From: CAYYNQ01 sp964473105
GTDB taxonomy: Bacteria > Sumerlaeota > Sumerlaeia > MVZB01
NCBI GenBank assembly: GCA_964473105.1
Contig: CAYYNQ010000042.1
Location: forward strand, 1-64,000
Length of the DNA stretch: 64,000 bases
Direction of reading: 5' to 3'
Shown here piece by piece: positions 36,362-44,474 of the stretch; the first letter of the stretch is position 1, and every line of letters begins with the position of its first letter. The notes beneath the pieces are model-generated. The model saw only the letters and a list, made by a program, of their open reading frames with translations, was not told the origin of the DNA and did not search any database. The translations under genes were made by a program, and so were the position numbers.

Positions 36362-37124
36362 GCACAACCTCCTCAGCAAGTTTCATATATTGAACTGCCC
36401 CGATTGATCGGGCGTTGTAATAATTAATCGGTTTGCCAAAACTAGGGGCTTCACTCAAGCGGACGGACCGTGAGATTGGGGGCCCAAGAATTTTTCCTGG
36501 AAAAGCGTTCGATAATTCCTCTAAAACCTGTTGTGAGAGGTTGGTACGTCCATCAAAGAGGGTTACGGCTATGCCCAAGATTTGTAGGCTTGAATTGTGT
36601 TTGTGCTGAATCAGATCGATGGTTTTCTTCATGCGGGAAAGGCCTTCCAGAGCCAGATATTCGGCTTGGACGGGAATGATAACCCACTTGGAAAGCACCA
36701 AGGCGTTCAGGGTCAGCAAACCAAGGCTTGGGGGACAGTCGATGATGATGTAGTCATATGGGAAAACCAGACTTGCAATCACACGCGTCAACACCCGTTC
36801 CCGATTTTCGAGATCCATCAATTCGAATTCAGCCCCTGTCAGATCGATCGTGGAAGGTAAAACAGAAAGGTTTTTATATGTATCATTTAGGTTAATTACC
36901 TTTGGATCCTGATTGAGAATCAGGGCATGATATATCGACGAATCAATTTGGTCTGGCTCAAGTCCAACGGCACTAGTTGCATTGGCTTGGGGGTCCATAT
37001 CAACCAAAAGGGTAGAATGACCGAGTTGACCGAGGCTGGCAGCCAAGTTGACGGCAGTCGTTGTTTTACCCACGCCACCTTTTTGGTTCGAGATCGCGAT
37101 AACCTGAGGCATAGTGGCCGTCAT
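36324..37124 (-). CDS. parA: Chromosome partitioning ATPase ParA (Soj family)
   Basis: 266 residues. Deviant Walker A SNQKGGVGKTTTAVNLAA lies at about 12-28, Walker A' contains LLVDMDPQANAT, and Walker B contains YIIIDCPPSLGLLTLNA. The length and the lack of an N-terminal helix-turn-helix indicate the chromosomal (Soj) type. ATP-bound ParA coats DNA and is displaced by ParB to move the origin. The start may be the first or fifth codon (MPQVIAISN). parS sites lie 36 and 85 bases upstream. Confidence 0.96.
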   Translation of the reverse strand: MTATMPQVIAISNQKGGVGKTTTAVNLAASLGQLGHSTLLVDMDPQANATSAVGLEPDQIDSSIYHALILNQDPKVINLNDTYKNLSVLPSTIDLTGAEFELMDLENRERVLTRVIASLVFPYDYIIIDCPPSLGLLTLNALVLSKWVIIPVQAEYLALEGLSRMKKTIDLIQHKHNSSLQILGIAVTLFDGRTNLSQQVLEELSNAFPGKILGPPISRSVRLSEAPSFGKPINYYNARSIGAVQYMKLAEEVVHVCKKTSVGSGT

Positions 37125-37159
37125 GATCGGTCCATGGGTAGGATCTGCTCAAAATATTT

Positions 37160-37175
37160 TGTTCCACGTGAAACA
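37160..37175. promoter_or_regulatory. parS site 1
   Basis: TGTTCCACGTGAAACA matches the consensus TGTTNCACGTGAAACA at every fixed position. It lies 36 bases upstream of parA. This is the ParB loading site and may also mediate ParB control of parA. Confidence 0.95.
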
Positions 37176-37208
37176 TTGGAACCGAAGAAGCCGTTTAAAA
37201 CGGGAAGA

Positions 37209-37224
37209 TGTTTCACGTGAAACC
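37209..37224. promoter_or_regulatory. parS site 2
   Basis: TGTTTCACGTGAAACC differs from the consensus only at the final base. It lies 33 bases beyond site 1. Together the two sites make a small cluster between parA and tatC. Confidence 0.9.
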
Positions 37225-37318
37225 TGTCTGTTGTCTAAACTGCCAGATTGAATACCCCGTAGCAACCAGAAATCCCGCCTGATTGACCAAATAATTTGGT
37301 GATATGTTCTGATATTGG

Positions 37319-37540
37319 TTAAGGGTAGAAATTGTGTTCGAAAATCATCATCGGCTGCAATCGCCCGCTTGTAAGACTATCATCTCCTCCCGTGAAAACC
37401 GTAACCTCGGTCCAGTTGTTCTCACATAAATGGAAAACTAGGCGTTTTGACAACCTATAAAGGATCTCTGGAAACGATATTGACCCGGTCCAATCTGCCT
37501 TATCCTTTACTTTCCAACGTGTCCTCTGAAGGTCCTTCAT
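37319..37540 (-). CDS. Possible small protein overlapping the end of tatC
   Basis: 73 residues from the ATG at 37540, overlapping the last 41 bases of tatC in another frame and ending 94 bases before parS site 2. The part beyond tatC reads like protein (SISFPEILYRLSKRLVFHL, then NNWTEVTVFTGGDD), but no family is recognised and no ribosome site is convincing. Without homologues it could be chance. It would otherwise leave a 275-base gap between tatC and parS. Confidence 0.3.
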   Translation of the reverse strand: MKDLQRTRWKVKDKADWTGSISFPEILYRLSKRLVFHLCENNWTEVTVFTGGDDSLTSGRLQPMMIFEHNFYP

Positions 37541-38462
37541 CGAGATCATCGTTTCTATCCACCCGATCGCGAACACCGACGAATTTCGCCAAGACAAAAG
37601 ACACCTCATAGAGAACAATCAAGGGAATCATGGCAATAAAGATACTAAACGGATCGGCCGGCGTTATGAACATTGAGACGATCGCGATTATCACATAAGC
37701 ATGTTTTCGGTAGCGACTCAGAAAATCCAGCGGAAATAGACCGACCCGCACCCCGAGCGTCAGGAATACCGGAAGCATGAACACAAATCCAAAAACAATC
37801 ATTAGTAATGATAATAACGATAGGTATGTATAAATGTCCAGCAACGGTTCGATACCCGAAACCTGATAATGTTGCATGACCTTAAGCAGAACCTGAACCA
37901 TCAGAAAGGCGAATGCAGCCCCGATTGGAAACAGGAGAATTGAACCGCCCAGTAACCAGCCAACCACCCCCTCTTCCTTGATCGTCAGCCCCGGCTTTAT
38001 GAACAACCAGACCTGCCAAATGATCACAGGAAGCGACATCATGATTCCGATCAATAACGCAACTTTGAGTCGCATCAGGAATGGATCCACAGGACTCCTG
38101 TAAAAGACCCCCTGGGTTGTAGGCTCACCGATGATATGCACCTGATCAGGCTCGGCTCCGCTCACATTAAAAATGATTTCAAAGTTCCTCTTTGCAACTT
38201 TTGATAAATCTTCAGGAAGCCCCCCCGCCAGATCCAAAGCTAAGGATCCATCGGTTTGAACGATGAACCTCAAACGCTGTTTACGATCTGGTTCTTTCTC
38301 GATACTTGTTAACGGATGGGTCAATAATTTTAGAGCGGGTTCGGCGAAAAAAAACGCGAGTATCATCGCGATCAGAACCACGCTGATCACAATAATCAGC
38401 CGTAAACGCAGTTCAGTCAAATGCCCGACAAGGGACATTTCGCGCTCATCTTTACTGGTCAT
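37500..38462 (-). CDS. tatC: Twin-arginine translocase subunit TatC with enlarged first periplasmic loop
   Basis: 320 residues from the ATG at 38462. The N-terminal MSLVGHLTELRLRL with its conserved Glu and Arg is the TatC signature, followed by six membrane helices. Conserved later segments are PVDPFLMRLKVAL, LPVIIWQVWLFIKPGL and FITPADPFS. Between helix 1 and the FLMRLK segment lies a loop of about 95 residues, far longer than in E. coli TatC (258 residues in all). The acidic tail DDLDEGPSEDTLES is cytoplasmic. TatC recognises twin-arginine signal peptides. It lies 62 bases downstream of tatA. Confidence 0.95.
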   Translation of the reverse strand: MTSKDEREMSLVGHLTELRLRLIIVISVVLIAMILAFFFAEPALKLLTHPLTSIEKEPDRKQRLRFIVQTDGSLALDLAGGLPEDLSKVAKRNFEIIFNVSGAEPDQVHIIGEPTTQGVFYRSPVDPFLMRLKVALLIGIMMSLPVIIWQVWLFIKPGLTIKEEGVVGWLLGGSILLFPIGAAFAFLMVQVLLKVMQHYQVSGIEPLLDIYTYLSLLSLLMIVFGFVFMLPVFLTLGVRVGLFPLDFLSRYRKHAYVIIAIVSMFITPADPFSIFIAMIPLIVLYEVSFVLAKFVGVRDRVDRNDDLDEGPSEDTLESKG

Positions 38463-38524
38463 TGAAAATCTCGGAGTCCTGAGAGGGGATAGCCAAGTAT
38501 CAGCCCACAATAAATATATGTAAC

Positions 38525-38791
38525 TTAACTTATATCAGTATTATGTGTTGATCTTGGATGCTCCACGGGTTGCGCTTCCGTCTCTTTCTCTGCATGTGAT
38601 GACGGCGCCGGTCCTGACTTGCTGCCAGCACGGCTGGTATCATGCATATCCTCATTCAATCCCGAAAGTCCCTTTTTCAATTCCCCGACCGAAGTTCCGA
38701 TTGAACGTGCCAGCTGGGGTAATTTTTTGGGACCGAATATTAACAGGACGATAACCAGCACAATGATCAGCTGCCAAGGACTAAAACCCAT
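38525..38791 (-). CDS. tatA: Twin-arginine translocase subunit TatA/TatE
   Basis: 88 residues from the ATG at 38791, preceded by CAGGAAA at the right distance; the frame is open 29 codons further up but without a site. One short membrane helix (WQLIIVLVIVLLIFGPKKLP) is followed by the hinge FGPKKLP and the amphipathic helix SIGTSVGELKKGLSG. The charged tail is disordered. TatA polymerises to form the passage for folded proteins. No separate tatB was seen, so this protein may serve both roles, as in minimal Tat systems. Confidence 0.93.
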   Translation of the reverse strand: MGFSPWQLIIVLVIVLLIFGPKKLPQLARSIGTSVGELKKGLSGLNEDMHDTSRAGSKSGPAPSSHAEKETEAQPVEHPRSTHNTDIS

Positions 38792-39258
38792 TTTGAAATT
38801 TCCTGACTTATTGAAGTATAGATTCGGGCAAGGATTATCGGCAAATTTGCTCGATCCAATCAACGGTTTTCTTATCATATCATCTGTTTAAGAGAGAACA
38901 AACTGATAATCCATATCCTGATCGATTTACAGGACAACTAATTGGCCGATGACGGGATCTACCGTTTGAATTGAAGCGGGGCGGTCGTTATACTGCATCT
39001 GGTGGTTGTCTTCTACAGAATCACGGAATATGGACATCATCGGGCGGGAAATATGGTTTATATGTTTATATTTATTGATTTTAGACCCGGTAACAGCGGT
39101 TGCCCTGATTTCGGGACCAACTTGGATGTCCCACGAGTATCAGTCTCGGTCTGAATCCTGAATATCTTGTTGAACCACTCGGTATTTACACGACGCTGTC
39201 ACCTTTAAATATGGATTGTTCCTAAAGTTTCGGTTTTTCGGACACACATCTGGGCATC
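38792..39258. other. Intergenic spacer between tatA and lipoprotein gene
   Basis: 467 bases between divergent genes, with the promoters of both expected here. A T-rich stretch (39055-39085) is visible. No DnaA boxes, parS copy, RNA gene or convincing ORF was found. Confidence 0.5.
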
Positions 39259-40410
39259 ATGACACATCGGTTATTCTTACTTATTTCAGTTTTTATCGTC
39301 CTGGCCTGCGGACAACATGAAGATACGATCGGCCTTGATCCCCCACGAAAGAGGGTTCGGTCACCCCACCAGTCTGACCCTTCCGTGACGAGTCATGAGC
39401 GGTTTGGCTTCGAACATACGGACAGTTTCTTCCAGCCCCATAAGTCAGCACCCGCCGTGAAGGGAAATCTTGCATGGAAAATCCCGAATGGCTGGGAATT
39501 GAGTGCCCCGACCTCGATGCGTAACCCCAACTTCAGGATAAAGAACGCGCCTGAAATTGAATGTTACGTAACCCGACTGGACGGTGGAGGCGGCGGACTT
39601 GAGGCAAATATCAGCCGCTGGTACAGTCAAATGGGCCTCCCGGCACCCAAGACCGGTGAACTTACAGCAGCGGAAATGATTGAAACACCAGCGGGCAACG
39701 CAAGTTTTGTAAATATTGCGGGTACCTTCAGCGGGATGAGTGGCCCTTCCCGGTCATCATATCGTCTCATGGGCGCATTAATCTTCAACAGCAATATCTC
39801 GCTGACCGTTAAAATGGTCGGACCTGATACATCGGTACTAAAGCAAGAGGGTGCATTTCGCCAGTTCGTCGAATCGCTTCGGCCCGGTGGCGAGACAAAT
39901 GAACGAGCAACTAACAATGTGAGGCCAGCTGCATTCCACAATGATCTGGGACCTGATAAGGATGCATTTGAATGGACCGTTCCGGATCACTGGAAGAATC
40001 AGGGTGCTCAAGGAATCCGTCTGGTTTCGTTCACAAGTGGCGAGGATGAAAATGTAACGGTCGGGATGTTTAAGATGCTCGGGAATGCAGGCGGTCTTGA
40101 GGCCAACATCAACCGCTGGTATCTGCAGATGGACCTTAGTCCGTTAGACAGCAAAACAATTGGAGAACTTGACAAAATCGACGTGCTTAACCAAAAGTCG
40201 ACGCTGGTCCATATTCGGGGCACCTTTAGTGACAACATGAGGAATATCCACAATCAGGACAATTACGCATTACTTGGTCTAGTCTGCCCACTCGAAAAAC
40301 ACACACTGTTCATCAAGATGACCGGGCCGGCAGAAGAGGTTGACCTCGAGCGGAAACACTTTCTCAGGTTCTGTGAATCACTCGCATTCAAGTCAGCTCA
40401 GGCAGATTGA
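39259..40410 (+). CDS. Lipoprotein with duplicated domain, upstream of cytochrome c maturation genes
   Basis: 383 residues. Signal with lipobox VLACG (Cys about 17). Two related domains of about 130-150 residues follow at about 70-205 and 235-380. Both carry the pattern GGLEANI-(S/N)-RWY-x-QM, a later IAGTFSG / IRGTFSD element, and an ending V-K-M-V/T-GP then FVESL / FCESL. The first copy opens WKIPNGWE, the second WTVPDHWK. I do not know an assigned function. Its stop is followed after three bases by resB and then ccsA, so a role in the exported cytochrome c or redox machinery is inferred. Confidence 0.78.
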   Translation: MTHRLFLLISVFIVLACGQHEDTIGLDPPRKRVRSPHQSDPSVTSHERFGFEHTDSFFQPHKSAPAVKGNLAWKIPNGWELSAPTSMRNPNFRIKNAPEIECYVTRLDGGGGGLEANISRWYSQMGLPAPKTGELTAAEMIETPAGNASFVNIAGTFSGMSGPSRSSYRLMGALIFNSNISLTVKMVGPDTSVLKQEGAFRQFVESLRPGGETNERATNNVRPAAFHNDLGPDKDAFEWTVPDHWKNQGAQGIRLVSFTSGEDENVTVGMFKMLGNAGGLEANINRWYLQMDLSPLDSKTIGELDKIDVLNQKSTLVHIRGTFSDNMRNIHNQDNYALLGLVCPLEKHTLFIKMTGPAEEVDLERKHFLRFCESLAFKSAQAD

Positions 40411-40413
40411 AGG

Positions 40414-41652
40414 ATGAACGAGTATCATATAGGCAGGATTTCCCGATTCTTGTTATTCAGGGTGTTTGGCTCCTACGGGCTGACGATTGTTCTACTGCTC
40501 CTGCTTTTGGTTGTGGTTTACCTGGGGACAATTGAGCAGACGCGCATCGGCCTCTATGACGTACAGAAAAAATATTTTGAGTCATTTTATTTCTTTGCCG
40601 ATATTCCTGGTTTTTTCGGCTCCCAACCCGAACCGCTTAGGATCCCCCTGCCAGGGGTCTACCTGATCCTGTTATTGTTTTCGATAAACCTTTTTATCGG
40701 CAACACTCTCCGCGTACCCTTCAGGAGGGACAAAATTGGGCTGCACGTGACACACGGGGGTATTTTGCTGCTGTTGCTGGGTGGATTAGTCACGTATCAT
40801 TTCGCCGACGACGGCCAAATGACACTGGCGCCCGGTGATTCATCAAGCCGTTTCATGAGTTACCACCTTTGGGAAATCGCCGTGACCAATCGCAGCCATG
40901 CCGACTTTGATGTGGAATACGTCATTCCTGACAAATACCTATACGACCTGACAGGAAACAAGACACGAAAATTTGAGCACCCGTCAATTCCGTTCACATT
41001 ATCGGCCTCGGGTTACTCACGCAACGCACACATTCTGCCGAAAGGGCCGATGTTCGACGCACCGACCCAGGTTATTGACGGTTTCTTCCTTAAGCCGCAA
41101 CCGCCGAGGAATGAAAACGAAGCCAATTGGCCTGCTGTTTATGTTCAAGTCGAACCCGCAGGCGCAATTAAACCCCAAACGGCAATCCTCTGGGGAGGTT
41201 ACGGCTCTCCGATGGCATGGAATGGCGAAATCGCACCGTGGTCGATTCGTGTGGATGACCAGCTATGGGATTTGAAATTGCGCAAGAAGACCACAGATGT
41301 CCCATTTATAATCAGGCTTGAAAAGTTCACCCACGAATATCATCCGGGGACCGATATTGCGAGCAACTACCAAAGCGAGATCACGATGATCGAGGGCGGC
41401 CATGAACAGAACGTCTTGATCAAGATGAACGAGCCGCTTAGGCACCGTGGTTATACTTTTTTCCAAGCATCTTTTCTTGAGACCCGGCCCGGATCGGGCG
41501 TGTTCGCATCGACTTTTGCGGTGGTTCAAAATCCTGCTGACCATTGGCCTCTTTATGCTTGTATTGTTGTCACTGCAGGCATGTTAATTCACCTCGGAAG
41601 CAAGCTCTGGTTGTTTCTCAACAGAGAGAGGCAGATACGAAATGCGGCATAA
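40414..41652 (+). CDS. resB: ResB/Ccs1-family cytochrome c biogenesis protein
   Basis: 412 residues. Membrane helices at about 17-37 and 78-95 (YLILLLFSINLFIGNTLR), then HVTHGGILLLLLGGLVTYH, and a last helix near 380-400. The large periplasmic domain between contains the family's closing pattern RHRGYTFFQASF. ResB with CcsA forms system II, which carries haem out of the cell and attaches it to apocytochrome c. The histidines in HVTHGG and RHRG are candidates for haem ligands. ccsA begins inside the last codons of this gene. Confidence 0.9.
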   Translation: MNEYHIGRISRFLLFRVFGSYGLTIVLLLLLLVVVYLGTIEQTRIGLYDVQKKYFESFYFFADIPGFFGSQPEPLRIPLPGVYLILLLFSINLFIGNTLRVPFRRDKIGLHVTHGGILLLLLGGLVTYHFADDGQMTLAPGDSSSRFMSYHLWEIAVTNRSHADFDVEYVIPDKYLYDLTGNKTRKFEHPSIPFTLSASGYSRNAHILPKGPMFDAPTQVIDGFFLKPQPPRNENEANWPAVYVQVEPAGAIKPQTAILWGGYGSPMAWNGEIAPWSIRVDDQLWDLKLRKKTTDVPFIIRLEKFTHEYHPGTDIASNYQSEITMIEGGHEQNVLIKMNEPLRHRGYTFFQASFLETRPGSGVFASTFAVVQNPADHWPLYACIVVTAGMLIHLGSKLWLFLNRERQIRNAA

Positions 41653-43732
41653 CGGATCAAGGTATTTCACAGGATCCCGAATCAATAAACCGGCCTTGCT
41701 CGGGTTATTACTGTCCACAATCCTCCTGCCTGAGACGCTCCGATCTAAGGATCCGGATAGTCATGAACATCATGATCATCATTCCGCGGATTTAAACGAA
41801 ACCTTGGAAACTCGTATACCCCATGCATGGACACAGGAAGAAATCGATATCTTTGGTGGCATTCCGATCCTGTCCCAGGGCCGGGTCAAGCCGATATCGA
41901 CATTTGCAAGATTTGAATTGGTTAAATTGAGCGGTCGGACCAGCCTTGTCCTGAAAAATGATATGGGAATTAAGGACCGCAAATTATCCGCGACGGAATG
42001 GCTGATGGATTGTTTTTTCCAACCGGAAATCGCGATGGCATACAAGTTCATCCGCATTGAGGATCCGCGCATCATGCAGGCTGCCGGGCTTCCAGACGAT
42101 GAAAAACGAACCCATTTTAGTTTTAACCAGTTGGTCAAGGTTGAGGACAAGATGCGGACTGCCGTTCTCCCCTTACTTGAAAAGCATGAGGATCAAAGGA
42201 CTCCGTTTGATGACAGGATGCTTCGGTTGTATTCCAGTTACCTGGACACGGTCACGTTGTTTCAGGCATTTATCTTTTCACAGGTCCCCATACCATTGGA
42301 TGAGGATGGCCTGCTCCAGGCAATTCTTGAGCCGGAAAGCCAAGAACCGGTAAGGCATCTTTATTACAGCCGGTTGCTCGAAAAAATCCCCGAGCTGGAC
42401 AAGTGGATTGAACACGCCGGTTCGGACCCTGCAGGATTTTCAGTCCCCCCGCCAGAGGGTGTTGATCTAGAAAAGATATCCCCCGTCCTGCGTGACCTGA
42501 AATCCCACATGATTGACAATCTCAAGGTGCTGGGAGCTCGGTCACTTGTCCTGATGGTTATTCCACCTAGCGCGGGTAATGGTGAGGCCGAGTGGTTTTC
42601 ACCGGGCACAATGCTCCAAGCCTGGGTTGAGGACATGCGGATCCCGGACTTGCATGAGGTAAATATCCTGCATGCACTGGGGGAGCTGGGACGGGCAGAA
42701 CCCGGCAGCGATAAATTCCGGTCTGCTCTTGAAGGAACTTTCAAAAAAATTGATTTACAGGCAAATGCATGCAACCAAGTTTCAAAACTCGGCCTTGAGC
42801 GCTGGTTTTACAAGGTCAATTTTTTTCATAAGGCCCTGATTCTATACCTGCTCGCATTTGTAGTGGTAGCCCTGACCTGGCTACTTCCGGAAAACAATTT
42901 CATGACACGAACTGCATGGATGATAACAATAACCCCTTTGCTGATCTCGATCGCGGGGATTGTGGTACGATGCATCATTCGTGGTCGGCCTCCGGTCTCG
43001 ACGTTGTATGAAACAACCCTATTCGTCCCCACGGTCGCAATTATCATCGCCCTAGCAGCAGAATGGATGCAACCGAGGAAGATCGGCCTGACGATCGCAA
43101 CGCTCCTTGGTGTACTGGGAATGTTACTGGCAAATATCTACGAACTGAAGGACGGAGCGGACACGATGAATCGCCTGGTCGCCGTGTTGAATTCCAACTT
43201 TTGGCTCTCTACACATGTTATCACGGTGGTCATCGGTTATTCGGCGGGTTTGCTGGCTGCTGCGATCGCACATGTCTACATCTTTGCACGATTACTAAAC
43301 CTGAACCATGGCAAGGATTTCTACCGAACAGTTTCAAGAATGGTCTATGGGGTGGTCTGTTTCGGTGCGTTGTTCTCATTCGTCGGAACCGTACTGGGCG
43401 GAATCTGGGCCAACTACAGTTGGGGGCGTTTCTGGGGCTGGGACCCCAAGGAAAATGGCGCATTACTGATCATAATTTGGTTCCTGATTATAATCCACGC
43501 ACGGTTGGGGGGATATGCCCGACAATTGGGAATCTGCATGCTCGCGGTGGTGGGCGCGATTATCGTCTCGTTTTCATGGTGGGGTGTGAACCTTCTAGGG
43601 GTGGGGCTTCACAGTTATGGCTTCACTTCGGGCGCAAGGCAGGCGTTAAACACGTTTTGGACATTTGAAGGCGTGGTGATCCTGCTGGGAATGATCTGCT
43701 GGTTTATTGAACGACGGAAGACATGCCCGTAA
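41642..43732 (+). CDS. ccsA: CcsA-family cytochrome c synthase with long N-terminal domain
   Basis: 696 residues; the ATG overlaps the resB end by 11 bases. After a signal-like segment (about 18-32) and a His-rich patch (DSHEHHDHHS), about 350 residues form a soluble, probably periplasmic domain. Eight or so membrane helices occupy about 395-690 with the haem-handling WGRFWGWDPKENGALL (about 593-608). Histidines flank it (LSTHVITVVIGYS, GLHSYGF). CcsA proteins are usually 300-400 residues, so the N-terminal domain is an addition. With ResB it exports haem and ligates it to cytochrome c. Confidence 0.92.
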   Translation: MRHNGSRYFTGSRINKPALLGLLLSTILLPETLRSKDPDSHEHHDHHSADLNETLETRIPHAWTQEEIDIFGGIPILSQGRVKPISTFARFELVKLSGRTSLVLKNDMGIKDRKLSATEWLMDCFFQPEIAMAYKFIRIEDPRIMQAAGLPDDEKRTHFSFNQLVKVEDKMRTAVLPLLEKHEDQRTPFDDRMLRLYSSYLDTVTLFQAFIFSQVPIPLDEDGLLQAILEPESQEPVRHLYYSRLLEKIPELDKWIEHAGSDPAGFSVPPPEGVDLEKISPVLRDLKSHMIDNLKVLGARSLVLMVIPPSAGNGEAEWFSPGTMLQAWVEDMRIPDLHEVNILHALGELGRAEPGSDKFRSALEGTFKKIDLQANACNQVSKLGLERWFYKVNFFHKALILYLLAFVVVALTWLLPENNFMTRTAWMITITPLLISIAGIVVRCIIRGRPPVSTLYETTLFVPTVAIIIALAAEWMQPRKIGLTIATLLGVLGMLLANIYELKDGADTMNRLVAVLNSNFWLSTHVITVVIGYSAGLLAAAIAHVYIFARLLNLNHGKDFYRTVSRMVYGVVCFGALFSFVGTVLGGIWANYSWGRFWGWDPKENGALLIIIWFLIIIHARLGGYARQLGICMLAVVGAIIVSFSWWGVNLLGVGLHSYGFTSGARQALNTFWTFEGVVILLGMICWFIERRKTCP

Positions 43733-44193
43733 TATCCCTAAAAACTGCTTGCTTATATGATGTGCATTCCGATTGATATACGGCAGGACAGAAAGGATGG
43801 GACATGCTCGGCTTCCGGTCCATTCTGCAGAGGTGTCCAACCTCTTGATGATTGCCGAAAAGAGGATTGGTCTGGGCCGGTTAACCATAGGTTCGGTTAT
43901 CCGATATGGGCCACGTATACAGAATCAGCATGCCGAAAGACAAACATTGCAAAGTTGAAAATATTGGACGATATGGTGTCGATGACGCTGGATACTTTAA
44001 GAGGAGAAAATCCGGTCCCCCCCACATTATATAAACTCAATAATGGTCGAGTAAATTGATTCGACAGGTTCATCCGGTCTTAATTTATTACATCTGCTCC
44101 CCGGCCGATTTCCTTGACAAGATTCAAGTCCTTTGCCTATAAGGTTATGTTTGGTTCTTCTCGGGAGAAATCCCCGGGCAGGTCCAAACCCGG
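43733..44193. other. Intergenic spacer between ccsA and tRNA-Gly
   Basis: 461 bases. Open frames of 61-100 codons (for example 43757-44059) show no motif and no ribosome site. The tRNA promoter is expected in the last 100 bases (a TTGACA-like TTGACAAG at 44115 and TATAAG near 44139). Confidence 0.5.
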
Positions 44194-44269
44194 GCGGGAA
44201 TAGCTCAGTTGGTAGAGCGCCACCTTGCCAAGGTGGATGTCGCCGGTTCGAGTCCGGTTTCCCGCTCCA
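44194..44269 (+). tRNA. tRNA-Gly(GCC)
   Basis: 76 bases including an encoded CCA. The acceptor GCGGGAA pairs with TTCCCGC; the D arm contains AGCTCAGTTGGTAGAGC. The anticodon stem CCACC/GGTGG has loop TTGCCAA (anticodon GCC). The T arm is GCCGGTTCGAGTCCGGT. All stems are complete. Confidence 0.97.
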
Positions 44270-44289
44270 TCACGCGCTTTCATCAATCG

Positions 44290-44318
44290 GTCGGCATTTG
44301 GGGCCAGCCGGTTTTTTT
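44290..44318 (+). terminator. Probable terminator after tRNA-Gly
   Basis: A short GC stem (CGGC ... GCCG) around ATTTGGGGCCA runs directly into GTTTTTTTAT, 20-50 bases after the tRNA end. The stem is short, but the T-run is clear. Confidence 0.45.
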
Positions 44319-44474
44319 ATATGCACCAAGACGATAATCCCGAGAAATAGATTGATGGCCGAAATATAAGCTGAAAAAATTCCGTTTGGGGGCAGCGCAT
44401 ATGGTGCTGCCATGCCTCCCCACAGACCTGTAATCTTAAACGGTAACTTGATTCCAATAATGAATGATTCGGGG

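Noticed and set aside
43757..44059. 100-codon frame upstream of tRNA-Gly
   Set aside because: Composition looks non-coding and overlapping frames are equally long; no ribosome site.
44173..44194. CCCGGG repeated on both sides of CAGGTCCAAA just before the tRNA, a possible terminator or processing stem
   Set aside because: No T-run follows and the second arm overlaps the tRNA acceptor base; most likely chance in a G/C-rich leader.
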